Of a DNA stretch of 64,000 nucleotides, positions 36,880 to 48,678 are shown piece by piece. A program made the position numbers and the translations under genes. The stretch's first letter is position 1; each line of letters begins with the position of its first letter. Origin of the DNA: Pachyseris speciosa (taxonomy: Eukaryota > Cnidaria > Anthozoa > Scleractinia > Pachyseridae); contig JAEMWC010000141.1 in assembly GCA_016490735.1 (NCBI GenBank), positions 587,501-651,500 on the forward strand. Direction: 5' to 3'. A model generated the notes under the pieces. The model saw only the letters and a list, made by a program, of their open reading frames with translations, was not told the DNA's origin and did no database searches.

Positions 36880-37552
36880 GTTACGGCCACATAGTACCAG
36901 AGACTCCACTCGGCCAAATGATCACTGTGGTGTACTGCCTTGTTGGCCTCCCCATTGCAATGCTGTTCCTCAAGACACTGGGAGAAATTATTTCAAAGGT
37001 CGTCTCTAGTGTCATTTGTATGGCGGAGACAAGGCTTCTTGGAAGGAGAAGGCCTCGAAAGCTGAAGATAAAAACGGTTTGTTTCACTTTTACATTGATG
37101 ATTTTGACACTGTGTTTAGGGGGACTGGCACAGATATATCTGGAAGGATGGACTTTTGTGGAAGGAATATATGCCTGGTTTGCCACTCTTTCGACAATTG
37201 GCTACGGTGACTATGTTTCTGGATTGAGGTTGATGTTGAAAGTCTTGGAAAACCCAGATTCTGGATCAAGCGTCAGCGTTTGGCTCATACTTCCCGCCAC
37301 GGCTTGCAAGCACTGGCAGGACTATGTGTGGTCAGCGGAGTGCTGAATTCCCTCGTGGAAGCTCTTGAGGAGTTGAAAGTCCAGTTCCACGTTTTTAATA
37401 ATTGCCCCAGATGTGAAACGAAAAAGATCAGGAAACTAAAAAATAACGATGAAAATGCACTGCGGCTAACGTTTAGTAAAGGGATAAGCCAGAGTGATAA
37501 CACAGTAAGTTTGCGTTTAGTTAAGGAAAGGACTAGATCAGCTTCCTTCTGA
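36880..37552 (+). CDS. K2P channel exon 2, with an apparent 1-base deletion in M4
   Basis: The acceptor TTAATCAG|G completes the filter glycine to give TIGYGHIVPET. M2 is about ITVVYCLVGLPIAMLFLKTL and M3 VCFTFTLMILTLCLGGLAQI. Pore 2 is WFATLSTIGYGDY (filter at residues 206-210). Then VSVWLIL runs out of frame, and the expected M4 continues in the next frame as LAGLCVVSGVLNSLVEALEE to a stop at 37550-37552. From the M4 Trp (37281) to the Ala of LAGL (37316) there are 35 bases; the paralogue at 52805 has 36, so exactly one base is missing, in or near the CTTCCCGCC stretch. With it the protein is 324 aa. AATAAA is at 37823-37828. Sequencing error or recent null allele: undecided. Confidence 0.85.
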
Positions 37553-38730
37553 TGAACACGACTAGACGACGGTTGAAACCAGGTTTCAACGTGAATGCAA
37601 GGATTAAGGAGCAGGGGTTCTGCAGCTCAGGAGCCTATCACCATGTCATGACATTTTACAGACCAATATTTTTAGTTTGTTTTTTCCCGAGAAAAAGGGT
37701 AACGAAAGCGCCGCAAAAAAAAATGTTTAATGAGCGAAAACAAAGGTTCTGTAAGGAGTCTTCACGAGGAGATACTTGTGATGTCATCGGGGCTCCTGAG
37801 GGAGTCTGAAATTCAATCCAGAAATAAATTGGTCCTTGAAAACGCAGGAAAAGTAGGGAAGTTGTACGCTCCTAATGATGGGCTCCTGGTAGGGTACAGG
37901 GTCAAAAAGGGACCGTACTGACTTTAAACAAGGAAAAACAGCAACAGCTACAAAATTTTGATATAATTTTGATGGTACTTATGATTTGATGCTTTAGAGC
38001 AATACTGACAATATTGACACCAACGTATTTTAATTTCAGCATTTTTGTAAACGATTTAACGAAAAATTGCAATGTAATTTGTTACCGTTATAATCATATT
38101 ATTATTTGGTGTATCTTTAGGAGATCTGTCTCTTATGGGGTCTCGGACTTTTGTGTGGATCATCCTTATGGCACTATGCTTCCATTCCTTTTTCATTGTA
38201 GTTGTAGGTGATGCCAATGAATTGAAATAAATAAATAAACAAATAAACAAATAAATAATGACGGATATATATCATATGATTACCTCTGAGTAAACATATT
38301 TAGGTTTGTCGTATACGCTCCAAGCTTCACTAAATAGCCTTAACACTCTTGAAGTCTGCTAAGGAAGCGGGTTGGTGGCGCCGGGATCAGAGATCTCTAA
38401 GAGAAGCTTAAAGTAGAGTTGAATGTTTCACGCCTTTATAATTGAGTGATCTCCTTGAAGGAAAGCCTGTGGGAATTTTTTATAGCCTGTTTCCAGTTTT
38501 ATGGAAAATAATTTAAATGGCACAGTCATATTAAAGGGAAACAAGGGTCTAGAAAGAATTCACCTAAAATGAAAGTTCATACGGTGAAATAACTGATAAT
38601 AACATTGATTTGACCTGTCGTCAATTTCTTTGCCGGTAATCTAAGACAAAATATTGATATTTTCTTCCCGTGAGCCGCCATCGTTGCTGTGACGTCACCC
38701 GTCAGGCCGTCTTCGTGGTGATTTGACGAC
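37553..38730. other. Intergenic with a weak LINE trace
   Basis: The K2P 3' flank runs to about 37900. At 38040-38110 the frame FSIFVNDLTKNC resembles the reverse-transcriptase stretch before the YADD box, and 38205-38255 ends in an AATAAATAAA-type tail after GTTGTAGGTGATGCCAATG. It may be a deleted LINE with its 3' end; weak evidence. Confidence 0.4.
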
Positions 38731-38739
38731 TCAGAGTGT

Positions 38740-39010
38740 CAATGAGCGGTCACTTAAAAACTCATTAATTAGACCAATTATAGATTACTGCGATACACTG
38801 TAGTGTTGCTGCGGTAAGGAAAATAGTCAGGTACTAGAGGCTTTGCAAAGGAGAGCTGGTAGAATTGTTGCCAGAACAACCCGCAGCAGCCCTTCAATGG
38901 ATATTCTCAAGTGGCCTGCGCTTGAAGAATGACGCCAAAAACCATACTTTTCAGCTTGTGAAGGAATTTATGAAAGGACGTTACCTTCAATATTGTAAAA
39001 CAAATTTGAC
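38740..39010 (+). pseudogene. Non-LTR retrotransposon (CR1/L2-like) reverse-transcriptase C-terminal fragment
   Basis: The frame reads SLKNSLIRPIIDYCDTL, stop, then CGKENSQVLEALQRRAGRIV and MDILKWPALEE. This matches the conserved region after the polymerase in CR1/L2-type LINEs (YCDxxW...LQRRAARIxT). A TAG replaces the usual Trp codon, so it is dead. Confidence 0.72.
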
Positions 39011-39162
39011 ATGCGCTTAACTAGACAACGAAATTTGCTTCACTTACCTGCTGTCAGAACGGTATTTGCGAAGATTTATTTTTATTACTATATATGTATT
39101 GTTTCAGTAACAATTTTTGTGTGGCTTACACGACGTGTAAGCCACTCTATGTCATCGCTTAA

Positions 39163-39303
39163 GACCCCCTTCTGGACCCCCTTCTGGACCCCTTTCTGGA
39201 CCCCCCATCTGGACCCCTTCTGGACCCCTTTCTGGACCCCCTTCTGGACCCCCTTCTGGACCCCCTTCTGGAAACCGTTCGAGACCCCTTTCTGGACTCC
39301 TTC
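39163..39303 (+). repeat. 12-bp minisatellite (TTCTGGACCCCC)n
   Basis: About 11 imperfect copies of a 12-bp unit. An inverted copy of the same array lies at 40005-40190. A hairpin GTGGCTTACACG/CGTGTAAGCCAC at 39120-39145 adjoins it. Confidence 0.9.
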
Positions 39304-39314
39304 CGGATCATAGA

Positions 39315-39544
39315 CTGTAAAAGTTACGAAATATAATCTAGCCATCATCTGTCACACGACCGACGTAGTAAGAGGTATGGGTTTACTCCTGATTTGACGT
39401 CACAAACTGATTTGAATCGCCGTAAGTCTTTGTAAACATGCATGCAGATCAGTTTGTGACGTCAAATCAGGAACATTCCCATGCCTCTTACAAGGTCGGT
39501 CGTGTGACAGATGATGGCTATATTAGATTTCGTAACTTTTACAG
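39315..39544. mobile_element. Foldback element with about 100-bp inverted arms
   Basis: The arms begin CTGTAAAAGTTACGAAAT and include CCATCATCTGTCACACGACC and TGATTTGACGTCACAAACTG, with inverse copies ending at 39544. The middle resembles 54720-54880, so the family occurs twice. Confidence 0.8.
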
Positions 39545-40004
39545 CCTAATTAAAAAGTCAAGAGCACCTTCGGTCTTTTCCGCTTTTTAGCCATTTTGAT
39601 TGCATCCTCCTATGCTTTCGGCTACCACCGCTGACGAAAAATATCGTGAGCATCCACACATGCGTTCGCGTCAGAGGTGAAGGTTGGTAAAATGATTTTT
39701 TTTCTTATGAATTAATTTTACTTTCTTAGAAATGTCGAGATTGTACTAATGCGAAATAACAAAAATACTCTTGCTTACCTTCAACTCTGATGGGAACGCG
39801 TGTGGATGTTCACAATATTTTTGGTGCACAAAGAAATGGCACGCTAAAGAGTTATCATTAAATGTTAAGCACTTTTTAGCACTCAATTTACAAATGTTTG
39901 AGTAAAGAAAAAGTGAAGATAAGTTGAAGATCTCACAAGCTGTACCAGGTAATTATATTTTGGTTATATTGACAGGGATGGGAGTGGTGAGGCTGGTCTG
40001 GAAG

Positions 40005-40190
40005 GGGTCAAGAAAGGGGTCCAGGAAAAAGGTCCAGATAGGGGTCCAGAAGAGGGTCCAGATAGGGGTCCAGAAGGCGGTCCAGATAGGGGTCCAGAAG
40101 GGGTCCAGAAGGGGTCCAGAAGGGGTCCAGAAGGGGTCCAGAAGGGGTCCAGAAGGGGGTTCAGAAGGGGGTCCAGAAGGGGGGTCCACG
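40005..40190 (-). repeat. 12-bp minisatellite in inverted orientation
   Basis: About 14 copies of GGGGTCCAGAAG and variants, the reverse complement of the unit at 39163-39303. Confidence 0.9.
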
Positions 40191-40827
40191 TTTTGTACCG
40201 ACCCACTCCTGGCTTTGTCACCGTGAACCGATATGGCTGGATTTGTCACGGTGAACAACGAGGTTTGTCACGTGGCTTAGATAGGTTCCAGTCTACGCTC
40301 GGCTAAGTTACATAAGCTTCAGAAAGCGGCCATTTTGTATTTGTTCAAATTCAGTTATTCGTTCATCTTTGTTGCTTCGATTTCACACGCCGGCTTTCAT
40401 ACAGTTGGCTTGTCTTCTTAGTGCGGATTACAGCGAGGGTTTGTACTCACGCAGGGCAACATTCCGACCTTTGCAGTCATTTATTGATTCTCGCAAGATA
40501 ACATTTGTATCAATGGCTTCAGGACGTAACAAATCGATAATTCCGATAGTCGATATAAAATCGATCGATGTCGATAAAAGTCGATACCAATCAATCGACA
40601 AATATCGGAAATCGATCAAAATCGAACACAAGACTTGTTGTGATTATCGATTTTGATCGACTTTTGTTGTTAGAGTTCGATTTCTATCGATTTCAATCGA
40701 AAAGTATCGAAAGATGAATAGCGCTATTAATTGAGCATGTTGGGGACTACAATTTCGAGGATCTATTACAACCTAACAGATTTTATTTTAGACCGTAATA
40801 GAAAACTGCAGTAAAGCAAATTACTCT

Positions 40828-40828
40828 T

Positions 40829-40869
<41 letters not shown>

Positions 40870-40871
40870 CG
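40828..40871. repeat. (CAA)n microsatellite
   Basis: An uninterrupted run of about 14 CAA units. Confidence 0.95.
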
Positions 40872-41119
40872 TCTTTATTGTACCCTTTCCAGCAAAATTT
40901 ATAACCAAAATCATTTTCAAATAAAAATCAGAAGTACCCGCACTGCAGGAAGCGTAATTTGTATCATCTCACCAGTTTCCAAAGTCATCGTAACCGCATG
41001 TATGAAACGCGCACACGCAATAAATCCCGCTATCCTCCCCTTATTGTTGCTGACCAAAAGAACGCGGCTCAGGGAACGCAAGCAAATTGACTACGTACCA
41101 TATGAACACGCAAGAACAC

Positions 41120-41252
41120 ACAATAATAATAACAATAATTTAGAACTTATATAGCGCATTTTCCATGAGTATATGATCAAATGCGCTTTACAAGCAGATG
41201 AAATTGGAATTTGGAGTTGGTTTTTCTGGAGAGGGGAAAACCGGAGAACCCG

Positions 41253-41296
<44 letters not shown>

Positions 41297-41386
41297 AATC
41301 CACATATGACGTCGAGTCCTGGAATCGAACCCGAGCCACATTGGTGGAAGGCGAGTGCTCTCACCACTGCGCCATCCCTGCTCCCT
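41120..41386 (-). mobile_element. tRNA-derived SINE
   Basis: The minus strand begins GGAGCAGGGATGGCGCAGTGG (box A) and has GGGTTCGATTCC (box B), then CTCTGCTCCGAGAGGTTTTT. The head matches the SINE at 43018-43215. Its tail region has TTATATAGCGCATTTTCC and AAT-type repeats. Confidence 0.82.
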
Positions 41387-41779
41387 CAATCCGCAATCCT
41401 CTCACCAAACGATAGTTGAAATCAGGGCTGATTTGCCAAGGTAAATCAGGTAACCAGTCGATTCCAGAGTGAATAATGCACCATCTGGTAATTCAGTGAC
41501 CGGTGTTACTTCAAGTTTATTAGCACTCGACACTTACTACACTTCCACTGTTTTACATACAACATCCGAAAATTGTCTTTGTCGCTCAAGTTAAGCCCGC
41601 AAAATAACGTCAATGGAAATCGATCAAAATCGATAACCTTTCGTAAAAATTTTGTGATTATCGATTTTTATCGACAAATTAAACTAATCGATTGACAAAT
41701 ATCGACAAATATCGACTTATCGACTAGCTTTCCGATCATCGATTTTGATCGATCCGTCCTGATGGCTTGAATCTGACAG

Positions 41780-43017
41780 CAGACCTGCTGAAAGCCTCTG
41801 AAATTACTTGAAAGGAAAAGAGATTCTTCTTTGCTTGTGTTGTCCTTGCGATGCTGTTGCAGTTGAATTGGACAAACCATGCACGCACAGTTGACAAGAT
41901 CGAGTCTGAAGTAAGTGAAATTGGAATCTCTGTTGAACAAGAATCGGCTCTCATGACAATTTCCTTATAAGAAAAGATGCTTTGTCGTGTTTCAAAGATC
42001 GTTTTGGAATATAATGCTAATATGAATGTCTTTTATTTAAGCTTACCAACACTGAGACAAGTTGTTGGACAATAAAAGATGTCGAATGAAGTAGTGTTTT
42101 GGTTTACCGAATTTATAATGTGGTATATACATAGTGTTACAACTGCTGAAAAGTTAAGACTGTCAAACCCGATTGCAGGACAATATTTGCTAATTATAAA
42201 TAAAAGAAGCATTGATAACCTAGAATGAGTTGGAGTGCCGGCTTTTTGTTCTGTTTACTGTTTCTGGAATCTATTATGGTGACAGGCTATCTCTATTGAA
42301 CGTTCTCTTAGATAAAACACTCCAGGTCAAATTATAAATCTTGCTGGCTTAAAAATTATTGGCAATGTTAATGTAATGTTAGTTCAGAATACTATTTAAC
42401 ATATGATTCATTAAAAATATTGCTTGTGTTCTGATCTTGTTTTGCAACTATCTTTCCATATCCACCTACCTCAACTATTTTTTTCTGTGTTCTTTATTTA
42501 AAATACAGTCCCACAAAACCCAAATACTATTGTGAACGTTTTGGTCTCAACCAACTAAAAGTAGAACTTTTGTGGCCTAATGGAACAACAAATCCTAGGC
42601 TCAGCATTATGTTACTTTACATGTATGTATTGTCCCAAATTAGTCATACATTTAAACCAAATCAAGCTCCCAATGGTCTCTAGTGTAGGTTACATCATTT
42701 GCTGAATGTCCCGGCCCTTCTTTTTTTCTTCTTGTTTTTGTGCTGGTACACAAAATGCAAAAAAGATATTCATATGAAATGCTTCCCTAGAGTTAATTTC
42801 ACATTACTTGCCTTGGAAAAGAAGATCAACCTATAAACAAGTTTCAGAACTCAATTCCACTTGGTTACGTAAACAAAATCATGACTGAATATATCAGGCC
42901 ACTATGGGAGGTGATGCTGAGTTTTTTAGTTCTTAAAATCCTCACTTTCAATGTGACGCTACATGTGCAACCTTTGTTGTGAAAATGAGACTTTTGCATA
43001 ACAAAGATTGTATGCAT
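41780..43017. other. Intergenic, nothing recognisable
   Basis: AT-rich DNA with short frames only. The frame at 41668-41940 (minus) covers one arm of the preceding inverted repeat and is not considered a gene. Confidence 0.5.
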
Positions 43018-43215
43018 TGGGGGAGCAGGGTTGGCGCAGTGGTGAGAGTGCTTGCCTTCCATCAATGTGGCCCGGGTTCGATTCCCGGCGTCATAGGTGG
43101 GCTGAGTTTGTTTGTTCTCTACTCTGCTCCGAGAGGTTTTTCTCCGGGTACTCCGGTTTTCCCATCCCGCCAAAAACCAACATTTGATTTGATTTGATTT
43201 GATTTTGTTTTGATT
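43018..43215 (+). mobile_element. tRNA-derived SINE with (TTTGA)n tail
   Basis: GGGGAGCAGGGTTGGCGCAG (box A) and GGGTTCGATTCCC (box B) form a tRNA-like head. A body with TCTGCTCCGAGAGGTTTTTC and a tail of TTTGATTTGATTT repeats follow. Same family as the reverse copy at 41120-41386. Confidence 0.85.
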
Positions 43216-43689
43216 TGATTTAGTCTCCCAATTTGCAGGAACTCAGAAAATAATGGTCTATTGTATGCTAGTTATCTTGTTTTATTGATTGACAGGAACA
43301 ATATGGAAAACTATCTAACTGTAATCACAAGTAGCTCTACTAATAGAAACTTGATAAGAGAACAGATAGATACTAATAGTTTTTCAGCTTCATGTTGAAG
43401 CAGCTAAATTTTGTAAGCCACACATGTACGCATTGCGGACCTATTTTTCTACATCATGTTGTAAAATGATGTTCTTTATATCAGTATCTTTAATTAAATT
43501 TCTAAATTATATTTATATTTGGTGTTGAAGGTAGTAATATTTTAGTATTTTTATTCAAATTCTTCATTGTAATTATAATTTATTAAGCATCTACTTTGTA
43601 TAATTAGGTAACAGTGCTCAGGGCTCCTGTTGATAGCAGGTTGCTTTCAACACAGAACGATCATGGCCATCAGCCTAAAATTAAATGAA

Positions 43690-44098
43690 GGATTCTGAGA
43701 TGTTCTCTTCAAGCTCGTCTCTTCGAGCTCGTCTTCAAGCTCGTCGTCCCGCGTAAGAAAACTACAAACTTTGGCCTAAAATCTATAACTTTTATTGGTG
43801 CCAAAGTGTGGAATTCCCTACCGGATGAATTGCGTTCGGCGACAACTCTTAAGGAATTCGGAAATGCTGTGAGGGAGCTGCATTTGTGATGTGCTGTTTG
43901 CTGTGTTTCACTGTAATAATTTTAAGATTTAGGATTGTTTATTTATTTATTTATTTATTTATAATCATTAATTGATCATGCATTTTTTATATATATATTT
44001 ATATTATTTATACTTTTCTCGGCATATTAGCATGTATTGCTAGGGGCCTAATCAGCCTCATCAACCCGAGTTAAAATAAAGTTACCTACCTACCTTCA
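43690..44098 (+). pseudogene. LINE (CR1/L2-like) 3' end
   Basis: The frame from 43745 reads VPRKKTTNFGLKSITFIGAK, then VWNSLPDELRSATTLKEF, and stops at 43888. This is the C-terminus of the LINE polyprotein. A 3' UTR with TTTA repeats and ATTAGCATGTATTGC follows, ending in a TACC-type tail at about 44093. It is 5' truncated, as is usual for LINE insertions. Confidence 0.78.
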
Positions 44099-44099
44099 G

Positions 44100-46125
44100 T
44101 GTCCTGCTCTGTTCTGAAAAATTGAAATTTTATTCGAAATTCTTTGAAAGATATGATAATTTAATGTACGGTATCGCGAACAAAAACTCTGTCTGTCTTC
44201 TGAAGGCCAGGGATCACCCTCGTCTATACGAAATTTGGTTTTCGACGTCGAGACCGGTGAAAAACTGGGAAGAAATAGTCGCAAAAAAGTATGATCTGAA
44301 AATGAGGCGGTGAAGGGTAGAATTTGCATCTGTTTGTCAAAATTTTGAAAGCAAATTAAAAATTGAATTAATATTATAATGTGTACCATCTTCGAATGGG
44401 CACGGATCTTTTCTTTCGTCAGCGATGAAAAGGTACAGTTTCTACGTAAATTTTGAAACTCGTTTCTTGAAAGTTATTGGTTTTAAGTATGGAAATTTTT
44501 AAAGGGTTAGAAAAGGCAGAAAAATTTAAAAGGAAACGAATTGTCGACGAAAACCGCATGAAGTTTTACTAAATTGCTCAAGAAGAAATCATTGTGTCTC
44601 TAACGGCCTTTTAAGCTGGAAGATTTCATGTTGCTAGGAAGAGATATGTTCGGCTTGTGTCCACCCTCGAAGCAATCGAAGTGATTTTATTCAATTATTG
44701 TTATACTGGCAAAGATTGTGGATGGGAAAACAATTGAAAGGACAAACGAAAAAAACCGTCATAATGTCGGTCACAACCCGCATCCTGTCACGTTCTCAGG
44801 GCCAATACTGACATCGTCGGGTCACAACGGCATGTAAATTGGGCTTGCACTTGGCGTCATGAAGCCTTAATTAAAGTCACTGATGTGGTGCCCATCACGT
44901 TTTTCTGATCAGGATGGTCAGAATGAAAAAAAAGAAAGAAAGAAAGAAAAGGATGCAGAGCGGTGTTAGTTAAATGTTGGTTAAATGAGACGTGCCTGGC
45001 GACCATTAACATTAAAAACTACTAACCATATGTCGCAGTTTAGAAGAATTCCTGTTCTTTTTGGGTCTTTTTGAAATGTCAATTTTAGTCGACATGTGCA
45101 AATATTCCAAGGATTAATGTAATATAATCAAAACTTGTCATGTTGATGAAAGGCCAAAGATACGCCTTTTAAACGGAGCTGCGTATTAATTTATGGCCCG
45201 TGTTTTAAATAACGGCTGGTGCCTTGGGCGTCATAAATCGTCATTGTTTCCGAGCATTGACTAGTCTTCCGCCCTTTTGGACTCTTTTGGACTTAACAAA
45301 AATAAGTTTATGCGCCTTTTGGGAATCGATGGTGTCACAATCATCTTTCTTCTCACGGCACAGCTCAGGTAATTAGAATAAAAGCAAATGATCCCCAAAA
45401 TAAAATTCTTGATTTTATGCCAATTATTGCAACCAGGAAACAGATTGTACAGTGATGAGAAGATCCTTGTTGATATTGGGCTTATAGGGTGGTTGCATTA
45501 ATCTTATTACGCAAACTCTTTCAACAAGTCTTGTTCTTAAAAGTTACCATTCTGTTGCAGCTTACAATGTAGCCTCCCACGCACACGTTCTTATTTGGGC
45601 TCGTCATGCGTTCCTCTCCCCTTTCGTGTGGGAAGAAAGCGTGACGAAGCCCTCAGAACGTCTGCGTGAAAGGCTACTTACAATATGGTATAACCAAAAG
45701 TAAAGAGTAATGAAATCCCCAAAAAATAAATATTGAAATATATTCATTTAACCGGAGATGAAAAAACCGTAATTTTTCCCCAGGTGAGACGGCCCATCTC
45801 TAATTTAGATCGACGGCGCCATATTTTTGCGAAATATATTAAATAATTTATTGTCGTGATTCTTCATGAGAATTAATGCAGCAGAAATTCAACCGGGTAC
45901 CAAGATGATAACGCAGACGACATTTTCACGGTTTAAAAAACCGTTAAAATCGGTTCATTGAATGTAATGTACATGAAATAGCTCTGCAAGCACAAGGAGC
46001 TAGGGACTTACCGAAAATAGACTGTTCTCCTACATGCACTGATGCCAGTGTAGTTGAAGCTTAAAACTTACAAATAACGTGACAGTGGAAACAGGTTTTC
46101 CGTGTACCCCTACTTTTTATGGAGG
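44100..46125. other. Intergenic, low content
   Basis: Only a short AAAG microsatellite at 44930-44950. Open frames such as 44122-44313 have no recognisable domain. Confidence 0.5.
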
Positions 46126-46190
46126 TGAGTGGGAGGGGAGGGGAGGGGAGGGGAGGGGAGGGGAGGAGAGGGGAGGGGAGGGGAGGGAGG
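46126..46190 (+). repeat. (GGGGA)n microsatellite, possible G-quadruplex
   Basis: About 12 GGGGA/GGAGA units in a row on the + strand. Four or more G4 runs with 1-nt loops would suit a G-quadruplex (inference). Confidence 0.9.
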
Positions 46191-46673
46191 CGCTTATTTG
46201 AGCGTGGGCGCTTATTCACGGAAGTACGGTAATTACATTGCTTCATTTTAATCACAAAGCGAGCTAAGAACATGCTTATTAAGGCCAAATTGAACATTAC
46301 CTTTAGGAATAGTAACTATATCATTGACATCAACGGAGCCCGTGAAGACGTACTTGGCCTCATAAAAGGCAGATCAGCGAATACGAAAGGAGACAACGCA
46401 GGTAATTAAATCCGTTATTTTCTTTGGCCTGGTTGTTCAAAAGCCGATTACCTCTAACTCACGAATAAGAGCTGACAGACGTTTTCACCTCGCTCTTCAT
46501 TGAGAATGATTTTTAAAGAAAAATATATGCTCAAGGTAACGTTTAATTCAAGTCAAATGTAAGGAAGAAAGCACTTCCGAAATATATAGCAATTAAACCA
46601 AAAAACCGACAAGCAACAACAACGTATTCGCACTGTACAGTTTACAAACAATAATTAGTATCAGGGTTTTTTA

Positions 46674-46915
46674 TGGGGCGCCAAATGTTCAAAAATTATT
46701 TTAGTAAATTATATGGAAATTATTTCAAAATTATTTCAACAAATGCGAGGGAAAGTTTATATTGTATGAAACAAATGATTAAAGAGGAAGATATTGTTTC
46801 AAACAAACGGCATAACAGATGAAAGTATTGTATGATATAATCACATTTGTTGAAATAATTTTAAAATAATTTCGATATAATTTACTAAAATAATTTTTGA
46901 ACATTTGGCGCCCCA
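46674..46915. mobile_element. MITE with 73-bp inverted repeats and TA duplication
   Basis: It starts TGGGGCGCCAAATGTTCAAA and ends in the inverse; TA flanks both ends. The arms agree over about 73 bp with few changes. At 242 bp it lacks coding capacity, consistent with a Tc1/mariner-type MITE. Confidence 0.8.
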
Positions 46916-46917
46916 TA

Positions 46918-48060
46918 TCAGGGTATACATGCTAATGTTAAATTATGCGCCAATGTAAAACACCCTTTTTATAGTAAGTTTGCCTTTACTTTTCTTACGA
47001 TAAACGAATAATCAAAATGAAAGGCCATCAAATTTAGCTGCACGGCTTCAAGCAAGAAAGTATCGCTTACATGATCCAAAACTCGACTATAAAACCGGCG
47101 AGACTAGATAGACGTAATCTGGCGCATTTAGTTTCAACATTTAATCCGCCCTTAGAAATAAGGGAGCAACAACACAACGCTGTCTACTAACGATCTGATA
47201 CGTAGACGTCTATAGAAAAGGTCGAACCATCGGCTTCGACTCTTAGGGGAGAGATAACCCTATCAAAATGCCAAAACCGACTCACTCCCATATCATTACT
47301 CATCACTTTCACAGTCCTCTTGGTCCAAATCGCTTATTTGCGTAACGAGGCTCACGCTCCTCAACAGCGTTTTATCAGTGAAGTTGAATTAAGGTTTCGC
47401 CACGCCCAGCGGAGTATTGAAAACTTGTAACTTGTCATCGGTGGCACAACCCGAGGATATGGTTTTGGTTCGATTAAAATGCTTGGTCGTGAATCCAGCG
47501 TACGGATTTGAAATATTTAAATCTTTACATGTCCTTAGAGCTAATCGATTCAACCTAACTAACAATATGAGTAAATATTAAAACTCTTTTTTGACGTAAT
47601 ATTTTTGTTAAACAACAACCCTTTTGTTTGCGATTTGGAATCGAATGTCCAAAACCTTGAGCTCAAACCATTCTCTGACAAGAGTGAAAGTCATACGATT
47701 GAGCGGTTTGAGGAACACCCGGCTAGGGTAAAAGAATGCGTAGTTGTCAACAGAACGGGAAGCATAATGTCTGCATGTCAAATAGATGAAGCGCAAAGCT
47801 GGAGAAATTATCATCTGTCAGAATAATATTAATTGACCGACAAAAAAATTCGACGATGTTCCCACACCGTTGTCAAGTCATGTGTTTCAAATCGACCGTG
47901 TCTTGTGCTGTCTTAAAAGGTGAGTATTACAGTTTTATTGGTACATAATTAATAGCTGGATACGTTTTTCTAACATATTATTCCCTGAACTGCATACACG
48001 AAAACAAATTTATTCAAAAACAAATATCCCCGCGAACACATACATGTATCATCTTCTTAG
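46918..48060. other. Intergenic with a local duplication
   Basis: The segment 47725-47830 (AAAGAATGCGTAGTTGTCAA, ACGGGAAGCATA, GCGCAAAGCTGG) recurs with changes at 49250-49360, on the far side of the 213-bp tandem array. The open frame at 47605-47826 lies in this repeat and has no recognised domain. Confidence 0.5.
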
Positions 48061-48678
48061 TCGAGGAAGATCGCAGCGAGTCGACTAGGAACGCAACATA
48101 ATGTGAACTTTCAATTTCTACCGATTCATTTCATATATCATTCACGAGTTTAAGTCCGATGGGTGGAATTCAAGAACGTGAGCTATTTGAAGTGAGAACT
48201 TCTGAGTTGAATTAAAAACTACTGAATACTAATTACTTGCCAGTGGGTAAAAGTTGTGCTATTGTGAGACAAGTCGAGGAAGATCGCAGCGAGTCGACTA
48301 GGAACGCAACATAATGTGAACTTTCAATTTCTACCGATTCATTTCATATATCATTCACGAGTTTAAGTCCGATGGGTGGAATTCAAGAACGTGAGCTATT
48401 TGAAGTGAGAACTTCTGAGTTGAATTAAAAACTACTGAATACTAATTACTTGCCAGTGGGTAAAAGTTGTGCTATTGTGAGACAAGTCGAGGAAGATCGC
48501 AGCGAGTCGACTAGGAACGCAACATAATGTGAACTTTCAATTTCTACCGATTCATTTCATATATCATTCACGAGTTTAAGTCCGATGGGTGGAATTCAAG
48601 AACGTGAGCTATTTGAAGTGAGAACTTCTGAGTTGAATTAAAAACTACTGAATACTAATTACTTGCCAGTGGGTAAAA
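48061..48678 (+). repeat. 213-bp tandem repeat, 2.9 copies
   Basis: Units start at 48061, 48274 and 48487 with TCGAGGAAGATCGCAGCGAG and appear identical. The third copy is cut by the transposon at 48679. Its tail resumes at 49106, and more diverged relatives continue to about 49570 (ATAAGATAT, CTTTCCGCTGACTCT). Confidence 0.92.

Larger units (their letters stand above)
40505..41775. mobile_element. Inverted-repeat element with ATCGAT-rich arms carrying nested repeats
   Basis: AATGGCTTCAGGACG at 40511 is the approximate inverse of CGTCCTGATGGCTT at 41756. Both arms (40505-40715 and 41600-41775) are packed with TCGAT words. Between them lie a (CAA)n array at 40828-40871 and a reverse SINE at about 41120-41386, presumably later insertions. 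Confidence 0.6.

Noticed and set aside
39011..39348. Frames with repeated WTPF or GVQK tetrapeptides
   Set aside because: Produced by the 12-bp minisatellite; no start or splice context and no domain.
39924..40258. Collagen-like or proline-rich repeat protein
   Set aside because: Same minisatellite in the other orientation.
47605..47826. Small hypothetical protein
   Set aside because: Located in a segment duplicated at 49250-49360 where the frame is not kept, so no coding constraint is evident.
48061..48678. CRISPR-like array
   Set aside because: Units are adjacent 213-bp tandem copies without spacers, and the genome is eukaryotic.
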